Assembly: GCA_034766995.1 (NCBI GenBank)
Contig: CM068313.1
Coordinates: forward strand, 13,999,012 to 14,063,011
Length of the DNA: 64,000 nucleotides
Source of the DNA: Acanthacorydalis orientalis
Lineage: Eukaryota; Arthropoda; Insecta; Megaloptera; Corydalidae
Reading direction: 5' to 3'
This document shows positions 36,601 through 49,305 of this stretch, one piece after another. Each line of letters starts with the position of its first letter. Position 1 is the first letter of the stretch. The translations under genes and the position numbers were made by a program. Below the pieces are notes generated by a model. It worked only from the letters and a program-made list of their open reading frames with translations, was not told the DNA's origin and did no database searches.

Positions 36601-36676
36601 TCGTGAAATTATTCTGTTATTAAGATACACTAATCTAGTTTTATTTATTTCATTATTTTTATTTTATCCCTTGCAG
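33601..36676. other. Noncoding, possibly intronic
   Basis: A mix of unique and AT-rich sequence without a supported gene. Small palindromes occur at 34412-34427 (ATTCAGT..ACTGAAT) and at TACAGTACTGTA near 34464. A short TA array lies at 35312-35331. If the exon proposals at 32.6 and 36.7 kb hold, this is intron 1. Confidence 0.4.
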
Positions 36677-36756
36677 GTACCATTGGATCTGAAAGATTGA
36701 ATAATAAACCTTCTTTCAATTAGTAGTTTTGATTTTGAAATACAATATGTGCCACT
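36677..36756 (+). other. Candidate second exon of the rightward gene
   Basis: An 80-bp segment with a good acceptor on its left (ttttattttatcccttgcag) and a GTAAGT donor on its right (ccact|gtaagt at 36757). It contains TGA and TAG in early frames, so it would be mostly leader. ATG at 36748 followed by TGC CAC T just before the donor could be the start codon in phase 1. No downstream coding exon is visible before 64 kb, so the claim rests on the paired splice sites only. Confidence 0.35.
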
Positions 36757-37249
36757 GTAAGTTTTTATCGGAGTCGAGATAAATATCATGAATTAGTCTA
36801 AATTAGGTCTAAATTAATCATTTATGGAACTATATTTTTTTATAATTGGGTCATGTAGATTCTATGTTGTAGAGCAGCAAACAAAAAAGGTTATGCACTA
36901 AAAGCCAAAAATACATTTCTGGTAAACATACAATTCTTCCATGTTCAAACTACAAATACGAATAAATGTTATACAAAATCTATTCTCTAATAACCTGTTT
37001 TTTTCCTCTCCGGCCATAACAAAAATAATTAATTATTTCGTTTGGCTGTATTTTATATACATTTTGTTGCCTTGGTTATAAGTAAAGGTTAGAAGTTTAT
37101 GAAAATAATATTTCTTTCAGTATTTCGGGGTTTTCACTCTTTGCATTCTATAAAAATATTTTCTATTGTTATTCTCAATATAATTATTTTTATTGTTATT
37201 ATTTATATTCTACTCCATATTTATAAAATATAAAGAATAAAATCTTTCT

Positions 37250-37375
37250 CAAATGAATTATTTTTTCATCACAAAAAATACAAACATTTCTATAATAATG
37301 TAGATAATTTATATACACAAAAAAAATCATTTCTGAAATTGAACTTATTCATAGTGTCAAACTGCATTGAAATAA
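37250..37375. mobile_element. Minimal long-TIR MITE relic N
   Basis: Outer parts of both arms (aaatgaattattttttcatc and aaatcatttctgaaattgaa, then tagtgtcaaactgcattg) lie almost end to end; the inner arms are lost. Confidence 0.4.
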
Positions 37376-38446
37376 AATCTTACACATGAAGTAGTATGAT
37401 TAAAATGATTCCTTTATAGATATTTTAATAATTTTAATGATTTTATATAATAAATCCACGTTAATTCTTGTCAGAATTGAAATTTTGTAGTTAAAAAAAA
37501 TAATAGCTCGTATTTAAAAAAAAATTTCTGTTAAAAGTCTGTTTAAAAATCTGTTTTAAAAGTACAAAAACCTTTTTCAAAATGTTATTTATATTTTGTG
37601 TCGTAATAGAAAAGAATATAAAATAATCAATACAAAGTAGATTAATTTCAATTTCAGGTGAACGTACCTGCTTCATATAGAGTTGTACTTGAAATTTTAA
37701 TTTGACACTGAATCCGTTTCATTACCGTTCATCAAGCAAACAACTTTTAAAGGTTCATATATGAATTATATGACAAAAATATGTTTAAAAAAAAATTATA
37801 ACAAAATTTTATTGAACAAAAACGTATAGATTTATTATATTGTAAACCTAGACATGTCATAAAATATCTGTTAAAATATAACCTCACTTATTCTATTTCG
37901 AAGAAAAAAAAGGTTTTTAAATACTGCTATTAAAATAAAAATAAGAAAAAAAAGGTTGTAGTCCTTTCATAAAACTCTCTTGAAATTTGAATAGATTTTG
38001 TCAGATATTTGTCATTGGCAACTACCTGGCATTGCAAATTTTCGAATGCATATTTGCATTCAAGTGTGTTTCATAAGGAATATTCTTAACTTTTTCTATT
38101 CAAATATACAAAATAACAGTTATTTTAAAAGAAAATAAATTATACAATGTCAGTAGTAAGTCAACGTAAACATGACATTTAGAAATCTACATAAAGTTTT
38201 AAAATTGACACTGTAAAAATCACTGTATGAATTTTTCTATAGTCTATATTAAATAATTCAGAACAATCAAGATAATACTCGTGTTTTTATTGCTATATTT
38301 AGCGTACATGACATTTTAATTTTTTGATTGTTATCCAAAGCCCAGTTAAGTCTGTAATTTTAAACGATAGTCGAAATAAAATATAACCGTATTTTTTTAA
38401 AGTAATCAAACGAGTTAACAATGAGCAAGCACGATTTATATCTATG

Positions 38447-38448
<2 letters not shown>

Positions 38449-38493
<45 letters not shown>
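38449..38493. repeat. (TA)n microsatellite
   Basis: Pure TA of about 45 bp. Confidence 0.9.
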
Positions 38494-38495
<2 letters not shown>

Positions 38496-38789
38496 GTGTA
38501 TGTGATGTAATTATTTTTAACGTTATTTTCTTTTAAATTTGCATTACTTCCGAGCCAGTAAAAAAATGTATTTATATTTTCAGAGGTTTTTTGATCACTG
38601 ATCTGTTTTAGGATTAGCTTCATGTTAGTGAAAAAAAAGAAAATTTAATATTCAATTTTTTAACAAAAATGTACGGAAAGGATTGTACTTTCCAAATCAA
38701 TAGAATAATCTGAATTTGTGAATTAATGACGAGTATAACAGTCATTGCCCGAAATGGTTAAAGCAGCTGATAGTTTTGGTAATGAAGAT

Positions 38790-38930
38790 CATTTCATTGT
38801 TATTTTTTTATCTAGTCTACTTTTGTATTTTTGATTATTTGTAATAAAAATTACATAATAGTTATGCGCATTTCCATGCTAATTTTGTCATCTTCAGAGC
38901 ACCGAATACAGAAAAATCTTTTACTATGTG
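38790..38930. mobile_element. Partial left half-copy O of the long-TIR MITE
   Basis: Only the inner arm is recognisable: aatagttatgcgcatttcc, then gctaattttgtcatcttcag, then agcaccgaatacagaaaaat. Confidence 0.45.
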
Positions 38931-40663
38931 ATAAAAACTTACAAATGACATAAAGAATCAAACATTTTTTGTACAAATCAAATCAGAAAAAATATGAAAA
39001 TATTTTATTGCGTATTTTAAAAATATGTATATAATACATATAGGAATGTTTAAATATTGTTTTTTTTTTTTATTTTTTTAGACTCTAAATAAATTTTAAA
39101 AATATAAAAGGTTTTAAAAAATGTAAATAAGTTCGTTTTCATCTAAAAAAAATGCATTTTTTTAGTGCGTCACCAAAAATTCTTCTTTTTAAAATATTTG
39201 TTACAAAATACACTTTAATTTCTCTTTAAAAAAGTTGACAATTTAAAAAAATCAAATTACTCAGAGTATACACAAAACCGTTGAATGAGAAAACCAACAG
39301 TACAAGCTCTGAAGTATTCATTAGACGTGTACTAGGAATTATAAACATAATTATAAATTATTAAAGCGTAATTTTGCAATCTAAGTTGGGATTAATTTAG
39401 AAGTTTTCTTTGTTTTTAATGTCTGTGCAACGAAATTAACTTATATGAATTTTTATCAAATCTAGTTTCATTTAATCTTCTTTTTTATAATCCAACTTTA
39501 AATATGAGTATGAACTAATGAGATTTATTTATTTTATACAAGGGTATATTTTTACTTTGTACTTTTTCATGTTAAAGATTATATTTTAGTACTTTATGAA
39601 AAGTTTTAAACACAAAATGTCGAAAAGTTGCAAAATTAATGTTATAATAGTTGATAGTCTGGTAGTTTTTTAAATTATTGCCACTACTAATTATAATAAT
39701 TAAATGTTATTATTTTTCGTAAGCTTTGTTTGGAAACGAACACTAGTGTTTATGTAATAAAAACGGATTGAATAATAATTGTTTCACGAATTATTCATGC
39801 AACAAGTTATAAGCATTGCTTAAACATAATTCGATTATAGCTTATCTATTCAAAATTGGCAAAACATCACGTCCATAACAAAAACAATGTCTGGTAAAAG
39901 TATAATTTACGTAACCTTGTAAAATGTGACAGAAAAAAATGTTTAAATATATAAATAAATAATAAGAATAATTAGCGTTTATTTAATTATATTATGTGGT
40001 TTTTAGCAATTATTTCGTCTATTCACACAGAACACATGAATTATTTACGTAGCTTTTAACGTGCTATTGTATTCCCAGTGGTCTGTTATAATGACACAAT
40101 TGGGATACTCGAACTAATTCAACGTGTTTTCTCATATCGTAGTGATATTGTTGACTTTTACAATTTTCTACAATTTATCCGCTAATTTATGAAGATGCAA
40201 ACACAATAGAAGTCTGTGTAGTGTTTGTCGTGTATTCCTTATGGTCTACCATGTTATCTAGTTCGTGTCTAAAGTGTCCTTGTATTCTTACTGCCTTTTT
40301 AAGTAGTACTAAGCTCATAAAAAAACGTGTTTTTTTTTATTAATTGCAAGCATGTCTTTTATTAAAAATGTAGTTTTTTCTTTCTTCAAAGAGCAAATAT
40401 TTGCAAAAAAGGTACTAAAATGAAATCTTATTAAAGATGTAAAGGTTTACACTGTGAATAAAAAGCATTGTTAATTACTTTATAAATCTTTAGATTATTT
40501 CAATGAACTTGGATTTTTATACCAACGAACAAGTTTATCCAAGGTTAACGAAAATTACTGGCAAAGATCAAATCTTCATCGCGTTATATCATTTTTAAAC
40601 TCTTCAGTAATTTTGATTAAAAGTATTAACACATTAAAAAACTTATTCAAACAGTTCTGCATG

Positions 40664-40668
<5 letters not shown>

Positions 40669-40757
<89 letters not shown>
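40669..40757. repeat. (TA)n microsatellite, about 89 bp
   Basis: The longest TA run in the window. It directly abuts the C-terminal coding end of the mariner pseudogene. Confidence 0.95.
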
Positions 40758-40758
<1 letters not shown>

Positions 40759-40762
<4 letters not shown>

Positions 40763-41250
40763 CAGAGTCTACTTGTTCACCACTATTTTCAAGATGTATT
40801 AAGAATCTATTCTTGGGGGTCTCCACATAATGAATCCACATGTCATGCGGTATTGTTTCAGTTACATTTTTAATTATCTGCTAGAGGTCTTGCACATCAC
40901 ATAACTTGATAACAGAAGCACGTTGTTTTATTGAGTCCCACAGCTAGAGATCACAAGATGTAAGGTCTAGTGAACATGATTGTTCTTTTCTGTTATTTCT
41001 TTTCTGTGTAAATTTCATGCTGAGATTGACATAACTATTCAAAGCAAAGGAAATTATAAAGTTAACTAAAATTTAGAGCTTGTTCGTGATCGATCGGTAT
41101 TCCTTCTATTGTTGACAGCAACTGAACCTATATTGATTAACTTATTGTAAACGCGATAAACGGTCAACATGTAGATGGATCGCAGTTAAAATACTCTCGA
41201 TATTTTGTTCGAATCTGCGTGTATGCCTGAAAGGACTTTCATCCTTACAA
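40759..41250 (-). pseudogene. Internally deleted mariner-type transposase
   Basis: Two coding relics on the minus strand. From 41248 down to 41067 the conceptual frame gives the N-terminal helix-turn-helix region (TVYRVYNKLINIGSVAV then NNRRNTDRSRT), with a stop inside at SRVF*. From 40973 down to 40759 comes the C-terminal end of a DDE transposase (SLDLTSCDL*LWDSIKQR, TIPHDMWIHYVE, HLENSGEQVD) with two stops. About 93 bp between them match neither part, and the middle of the protein, including the catalytic Asp residues before the final LTSCD motif, is missing. The order and spacing fit a mariner-family element that lost its centre. No terminal inverted repeats were identified. The element is not functional. 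Confidence 0.75.
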
Positions 41251-43226
41251 CAGTATTTATTCTTTTCTACAATTTAGTCTTGTTGCCATTTCAGTGTATT
41301 AAAAAGGAAAAAATCCTATTAGTGTTGACATTTTTTTGAATTGTACAATATGTATAGTGTTACCCAAGTTCGTTCTCGAATCAATTCTTATTATCATTAA
41401 AAATAGTTATTACATATTCTTTTTATTTTCCGTATATTGTTGAATGAATGATACAACTGTTATTGCATGTTTTCGGCAAGAAGACAGACGTAATTGTAAA
41501 ATAAGTATATTTCCTTAAAATTATTATTTGTGATACGATTTTTTCGATCTTATTATATAGGTCGAAAGGGATGACAATATTCACCATGAGAACGGACTTT
41601 TATGACACCTACACGATTATTTATATCTCTGTTTGTATATATTTATAAAGAAAATGCGAATATTTATAGTTTTCGTGGCATGATAAAAAATATATGTTCG
41701 TATAGATTAATTTTAAATAATGTAAAAAAGTAATAATAGTATATTTTTTATGATTAAAATTTGCATTTTATAATAAGATAGTTTTCCCTTTAAGATAACT
41801 TTTTCAAAAGTATTAAAATAATATTCTTTTCGTATGCAGTGCTTATTCGATTATCTTGCGAATTGAAGTAAATCATTGAAGAAACTAGATTTTTTTTCAC
41901 ATTTATCTCTACTTCGCTCTTGTAATTTCCATTATTTTCAACGAATGTACCTGCAATGCTTCCTGAACTGGTTCATTCAACTGTTTTGTTTCCACGTGAC
42001 CTTCAATAACTTATAAATCTACCTGCCCGTTCGTCCGTCGCAATAGTTGAAACCTCTTCATCACCCATTACACTCTCTCTTTCTCTTCGTATTCTTTCCC
42101 ACCGTCGTCGTTTTCCAAACAAATACATACGTATTTTATTATATCTCTTATCTAAAGCGTTCAATCTCAACACGGAATAAAGATTAGTTGTAGTTTGGTG
42201 GACAAACCGAAAGTAATAGGCAGTGACCTAGAAACCTTCACCTAGCGCTCGTTGTAAAAATTTCTGTTCACAAGTGACCACTTGGTAACGAAACACATAC
42301 ACATTACAATTACTGCTCGTGTTTTATCCACTACGAATGAACAGAAAGCAGAAATAAATATTGATTGTTCCAGCATAACCTAATGAATATTAAAGAGTGA
42401 CACAGATTTTAATCGTTTAATCTCGAACGATATTTCTTCGATTCGTATAATTTTTGAAAGTTATTGTATCGGTTAAGATTTAATCTCCATAAAATTGTCG
42501 AGATTATTAAACAAATGCAATATCAGTAAACCAATAAATCGTATTTTCTGTTTTTAAATAATCTTAAATATTGTTTTTCACTCAAATAAATAATATCTAC
42601 GGGATTAAAAAAATAGAAGACATTTTTTTTCGTAAATTTATAATGTATCTTAATTTTATTTTCAACTGCAAGTTTAATCAGAGATATATAGAAAACATTT
42701 TAATATCTAAATAAACATTAAATAAAATTATATACATTTTTACAGAGTAAAAAAAAAGAATTTCGGTATCATGAATAATTATAGAAATAAAATCATACAT
42801 TTAAAAGTAGTTAATTTTAGAGTTAAAAGCAGAATTAATTATTAAGAAAATAATTTATTGCTCCATTACATAGAGTATCATTTGGATTTCTACAATCTAT
42901 TTAAGACGTATGTGTAGATTTATTTCCGAGCCATGGTCATTTTTTTGGTAATAATGATAATTTAGACGAGAATAATGTATGTTATTGCAAATATCAAGGT
43001 AAATATTAAAGCAATTACAATTATAGAGTCAATAATTTAATCTAGTTTTTATTGTAATTAAATTGAAGTTTAGAGCTAGTTGTTCGAAATGGAATAATCT
43101 CTTTCTGGATAAAAAAAATGTACTTTAATTAATTTCAGATGAAAATAGAAATATACTCGGCTGATTTATAGTTTGTAGTGTCTTGCATTCGGTTATTTTT
43201 TTGGTCTCTTTTGATTATAAATATCA
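41251..43226. other. Noncoding stretch
   Basis: No gene is supported. A segment at 41.98-42.32 kb is less AT-rich and unique (gcccgttcgtccgtcgcaat, cccaccgtcgtcgttttcc, cacctagcgctcgttg) and may be a regulatory element. Confidence 0.4.
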
Positions 43227-43535
43227 CAATACAGTTCAGACATTGGCTTTTTGTTTTCATAAATAAATTCTTTTTCATCCCATCAATAACACTTTTTTTC
43301 TGTTAAGGTCTCTTCAATAAATGATTATTGATCATTTTTGATGTTTGATTATGCGCATTTCAATGATGATGCTATCATTCTCGTTGCACTAAATTTGTTT
43401 TTTTTTCTCCATTATCTGCATAAACAATAATCAAAAATGACGAGTAATAATTTATTGAATTTTATTAACCAGAACATTTTTTCGTAGTATGTGAAATGAA
43501 AAAGAAATTCATTTGCGAAAGATTGTAAATATTAT
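43227..43535. mobile_element. Near-complete long-TIR MITE copy P
   Basis: Left terminus TACAGTTCAGACATTGGC at 43230 with a TA flank, arm through tgattatgcgcatttcaatg and gatgatgctatcattctcg, short T-rich centre, right arm from ctgcataaacaataatcaaa to attcatttgcgaaagattgta. The right terminus is lost. Confidence 0.7.
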
Positions 43536-45075
43536 AATAATTATGATTTAAAATTGATATTAAAGTAGGTATTTACCAGACTTAAAAAAGTCCATCTTTA
43601 TCTTAAAAAAAATATGATGTACATTTTTTTGAAAATGCGTCAGTTTAGAAAAAAACTATTTTCCATTATTCATTTTCAACTTTTTTAGCTACAAATAGAA
43701 TACATTATCTGTTAGTCCACCTGTATTTGATTTGGTGTAAACGTTTTATCAGATGACTGTGCCACTATTCAGAATTCTATTTGTTTTGTGATTATATTCG
43801 TATCTGATTATATCAACTTGTTTTTATCATATCCGGTTTTAATTTTTAACGAAAAGTGTACACTTTTTTATTACATTTGTTACAATAATTTCACATAAAT
43901 TGAAAACGTTTTAAATTTCAGCGTCACACGAGTTTTATATAAAAAATATACACGTTATTCCCACAGATACAACTTTGTCAACAAATAATTGCATGTTTTA
44001 AATGCGTAAAGAGTAATCTCATTCATTTAAGACCTGTATGTATATGATTGATTAAACATCATCACGATAGCTTTTACAAGCCAAATCGGACATTTAACTG
44101 ATGCTTTGAAAAATTTTTCAAAACAGATAAACTCATTGTTTGCTTTTTAAGTTAAAAACTGTATCATGTTTTCATTAATGAAACTGTTTTGTAATTATTT
44201 TGTAGTTACAATCGGTATTGTTATATTTTGTTTGTAAATTGTAAACTAATGGCTGACGACCATTTATCCATGTTATTATTAGATATGCTTTAATTTTTAA
44301 AATTGAAATATGTGGTTTTTTTTTGTGTATAATTCCCATTGTTTGTAAGTTATTTTATTTCTGTTCTTTTAATTAAATTTTCTGTTTATTTTAACATTCG
44401 ATGTATACAATAAATTTGTTTTTCAGATTGTTTTCCGTCTTAATTAAGTAATTTTATAATAATGAAAATAAATAATGACATATTAAGGAATCTTATTATC
44501 CCGTCTTAATTTATGTTATGATTTACTTTCTTCTTTGGTCACATAGATGAAGCACAAATTTATATTTTTCTATTATTTTTATGGTTTATGAAACAGGTTA
44601 ATTTATTATTTTATTATTATTTTAATTATATTATTTTAATTTATTTTTATTTTAATGTCACTAGAGACTTCTATAATTTAATTGAATAATAAATGTTATT
44701 ATTAAACTGTGTTAATATCGTTAATTGACTGTTGAGGTATATTCAAGTGCAAATGTCAATTGGAAAACATTGTATATCTAATTAATAATTTTTTATTAAA
44801 TATAATATTTTTTTATTAAATATAGTACATTATTATTAACTGTTAAGTGTGTTATTAAATTTTTAGTTCTATTATATTAGTCTGAACTAATGTATGCAAT
44901 GATTATGTAAATTTTTACTATTTATTGCATTTATTTAGATCTAAAACGTCATAAAATAAGTTTAATTGTTCAAATTACTAGACTAGGACCTACAAGTGTT
45001 TAAAATGCGAGATGAAATATCTTATTTATTCATTGCATATAGCAAAAAAAGCTAATTAACACATTGGAAAATTAT

Positions 45076-45197
45076 GTTCTCCACTATTAATTTCGATATG
45101 TATGACATCATCAGGCAGATTTTAGACACTTAGATAGATTTACAATCTTGAAAATTATCTGAAGATGTCATACGTGGCGAAACTATTAACAGAGAAC
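45076..45197. repeat. Imperfect inverted repeat with hammerhead-like core
   Basis: Left arm 45076-45120 and right arm 45157-45197 are imperfect reverse complements of about 40 bp (shared GTTCTC ends, TTTCG and GTATGACATC blocks) around a 36-bp spacer. On the minus strand the left arm contains CTGATGA followed by a short ATGT/ACAT stem and CGAAA, the order of hammerhead ribozyme core elements. The right arm on the + strand has the variant CTGAAGA...CGAAAC. A related TGAAGATGAT...TGAAACG segment occurs on the minus strand at 45650-45676. Probably mobile-element remains; catalytic activity is unlikely because the stem II closing pair and stem III are not convincing. Confidence 0.5.
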
Positions 45198-45639
45198 AGA
45201 AATTCAGGTGATACAAGAGTACGAAGACTATCAGGGTAATACGTTGAAAAATATTAAGTTTAAGATTAAATACAATTGGTAATTCTTATTTTAAATTTAT
45301 GCTTAAATCATTTTCAATTAATATGAAGTTTCTGTGTTTGTCTCATCCACAAAACTTTCACGATCGCGGATAATGCTTTAAGATGACTTCTTTGTTTCAA
45401 ATATAAAAAAAGTGATTCATTTACATGTAGAATTAAAACAGTTTATGAATTATATATAAATTGATGATTTTCTAGTTAATTATAAATTATAATAAATTGA
45501 TATATAAAGATTATAATGTAATATATAATTGAATATAAAGATTAATTATAAATTGATATTTGTTCGTGTTTGTATCCGTGATCCTGTCGATGTATTGACC
45601 TAGTGATCGTGTTACTTTTGAATAACTTTATTTTCTATC

Positions 45640-45850
45640 GTTAAAGACTCGTTTCAGCACGTGCATCATCTTCAAAGTTTTAAGTAACGCAGAGTTATCA
45701 AAATACTTTTTAAGATTACATAAATTCTGTGTAGAAAATACAAACTCAACTAGTTCAGAAAGACAAAAACAACCATTGTGATACAAGGATGTTAACTTTG
45801 AGGGTATTTTCTTATATTTAGGTTCTTTTCCAAACAAAATTATTTTCAAA
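45640..45850 (-). other. Open frame ending in a TGAAGATG-GAAACG motif
   Basis: A 73-codon minus-strand frame ends LKMMHVLKRVFNDRK, encoded by the same TGAAGATGAT...GCTGAAACG pattern seen in the inverted repeat 500 bp away. This pattern recurs near the ends of several arthropod retroelement families, so the segment may be the 3' end of a decayed element. I cannot assign a family. Confidence 0.3.
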
Positions 45851-48357
45851 AGTATTTTCTTAATGATCCAGCTTTTAGAAAAATTTCACATCGGAATGTA
45901 GTAAGTTCGTTTTCCACTAATATTTTATCCATATGATTTATATGGAAGTAATTTTTATGCAGTACGTTTCATATCTATAAGAAATTTAAATCGATAACAA
46001 ATAAATAGGTTAGTACCTTATGTTTTAAAAGTTATTGAATCTTCTTTCAAAATCGTTTACAATTTTCTCAGTTCAGAAATATATTTCTCAGTATTAATTT
46101 TTTTTTTGAAATTGAGAAATTTCGAAAAAAAATTGAGTGACCAAAATTATAGCTATAATCAACTTTGTTAATCATCTTTTTAAACAACGTGATATACGTA
46201 CTATTTTGTTGTCTCTTGTTTAATTGTTTTTATTTCGTACTTTATTTTTATTCACTTTTTTGGGACGCTTTATATGTGTGTGTATGTATACATAATATCC
46301 ACTTTAATTCAATAATCGATAAGTTGTTATCGCAATAGATAACAAAATCATTATTCAGGTTTTATTATTAAGCTTCATTAATTTACTCATTATTTTTAAT
46401 AGCTCATTCAAATTAGTAATAATTCTTAATGTTTTTATCAATATCTGTTTGAGTATAATATACACGTCTGTATAAAAAGTAAATTTTCGTTTTAATTATA
46501 AGTTTGTATAAAAGTATATTTTATTTAAATTGTAATAAATTGTTTCCACTTATTTACATAACTACAATAAAATATATTTCTAAATTATATTCAACATGCA
46601 AAATCAATATTAATGATATCCATTCATTAAACATAAACATATATTTTATATACTGAATAACAAAAACACGATAGTAACAAATACATTTTTATATAGTTAA
46701 TAATTTTATAATGTGTTTAAATATTTCTTGATTTTAATTTAATACAGAGAACCACTAATTGTATTACAAATTATCTTATGTGTCTAATTATAATAATGCA
46801 TACTTGTTTATTGACATTTAACTTGTATTAATTTATTATTCATCTAATGCTTAGTGTAATTAACTGCACACGATTGACCTTGTTTCTTTTGTGTACATGT
46901 TTCTTTTTTATTAAAGAAAAACATTCTTAAGCATTAAATTTTCATTAAAAAAAACAGTTATTTCAAATGCTTAAAGTGTTTTGTTTTCATGAATTGTAAA
47001 TAATTTCGATTATAAGATATGTTTTTAATTACTTATATATTTAAATTTGCGGTAATATGGATTGAGTCAATTGATCAAAAGATATTCTTTATATAACGAG
47101 AGAGAAGTATATATAATCCTGTTGATTTTTAAGAAATAAAAAAATGAAAACTATATTTAACCCTATATACGAGTACTAACATGTATCCCTATTATACGAC
47201 AGAGTATTTAACTTTAAAAGGAATTGTTTTCTAGTAACGTAGAAATCCACGATTGAATGAAATGAAAAATGTTCATTTTCATTTTACAGAATTGTATGAA
47301 AAATTAAAATTCAAATCGATTTTCATCAAACTGATTGAAAGAGCAATCACTCATTTTTAAAAGTGTACTCATGCCATGTCAGGAATATTTACTCTCAAAA
47401 TATTGATAACTATGTAAAAATTGGAAATACATATCGAACAATTAAAAAAAAAATGACATTGTTTGTAACTGAGCACAGGGTTCGAATGCTTCAAAAGCCA
47501 TCCTTATATTGCTATAGGCATAGATTGAAACGAAATAGTGAATATTATACACGAAATTTAATTTGAAGTGAATAAAGAGATCGGGATTAAATATTTATTG
47601 TAAAAAAGAGATATGTTGCTAGGATTGTTAATTAGTGTTTTAAAAAAAGTTATTAATTTAGTTTCATTGTTAAAAATGTTAATATTTTACTATTTAATGT
47701 TTTATATTTAGAAAATAATATTATTTTTTAAAAAAAAAACGTTCCAAAAAAAGTGACTACAACTAATTCTCAAGCATTTATTTCACTGTTATAGAGAATA
47801 AATGTCTTACTATATACCAAATCAGATTAGAATTGAATGTAAGTTGAAAATTTTCTATTTTTCTTCCGTTAAATCTCGTTTGACATTAATAGGTCTAAAA
47901 AGACTCGTAGCAGAAAGAAAATTGTTATTTAATTTTGATATATGCTATTAAATGAATAAAAAAACGTTCCATGTATTTTTATATTTTATATATTTTCACT
48001 GAATAAAAAAATGAAACATCTACAAAAATTTAATTAATGTATTTTTATGTGTGATATGAATGTATATATAAATTAATTGAAAAATAATAATCTGGATGTT
48101 AGAAAAAAAATAGCAGATGTGAAATTAAATAAATATTTTCAAATCAGTGTCATATTCTATCATCAACCACGATAAAGTGAGAATCTGATTTTTTAATAAT
48201 TCATTTTATAAAATTCATTTTACAAAAAATTAACAAATATTTAGTATCATAATTAAAATGTTTGATATTTTGATATTTTTTTAACAATTTATATTATATT
48301 TTTTTTTGATTTTACAGATTTGCTTAAATGAAAAATTAGATTGAAAAATATTTTGTC

Positions 48358-48363
<6 letters not shown>

Positions 48364-48436
<73 letters not shown>

Positions 48437-48462
48437 AAAATATATATATATATATATAAAAT
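48364..48462. repeat. (TA)n microsatellite cluster
   Basis: TA array of about 57 bp followed by ACATATAT and TAAAAATA interruptions and a second short array. Confidence 0.9.
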
Positions 48463-49252
48463 TGTATTCATGTTGTTTTTCCGTTCTTCCTTTCTCTTTC
48501 CTTTCTCTTATTATAACTATAATAAGATTATATATATTTTTATATTATCTAAAGATTTAAATTCTAATGAAGCATCTTACTGCAGAATACTAATATTTCT
48601 AGTAACATTATAAACTGTTTCCAAGTGTTATTAGTACGAAAACATCTGCGCTACTGTAACATTGCGAAAAAAAAATATATAATTCTGTCGACTTAATGTT
48701 TGAACAGATCGACAGTACAAATAAACAAGAGTGTATATGTGGCTCTTAGCAAAGAAGAAATACGTAAATACTAAGCACAATTTTTTAAACTGAAGTTAAC
48801 TCAAAGGAAGGTTACTGCTTATTAATAAAACTATGACGAAAACACAAAAAGCATGTAGATTCATGTCTTCTTGTAGTACTCGTAAGTTGAAAGAATCTTG
48901 ATATTTAGTAGGAATGACTCGATAGAACAAAGAACTTTTTGCGTGTGATATTTATTTAAATCAAAAACAACAAGAACGTTCATTAAGCGAATAGTACTTA
49001 AAACGTTCTCTTAATATAGAGATGCATTTCTAAGAAATTTAGTTGAAGAAATAGAACTGGAAATTACAAACGGCTCGAATTGAAATGACCGTTTACTGTT
49101 ATTGACCTAAAAATAATATAAACAGTTTTTATTCATTTTTTACAAATATTCAGATGTATCAATTATTTTTTTGTAAATCGTTTTCATGTTTTTTAATGCT
49201 TTACATTTTGGATATTTATTATTTTTCTTTGTCTCTCTACACATACACATTA

Positions 49253-49254
<2 letters not shown>

Positions 49255-49302
<48 letters not shown>
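49255..49302. repeat. (TA)n microsatellite
   Basis: TA array of about 48 bp, preceded by cacatacacattaatatac. Confidence 0.9.

Positions 49303-49305
<3 letters not shown>

Noticed and set aside
38747..38800. tRNA-like stretch (gcccgaaatggttaaagcag)
   Set aside because: No matching B box or cloverleaf could be found downstream.
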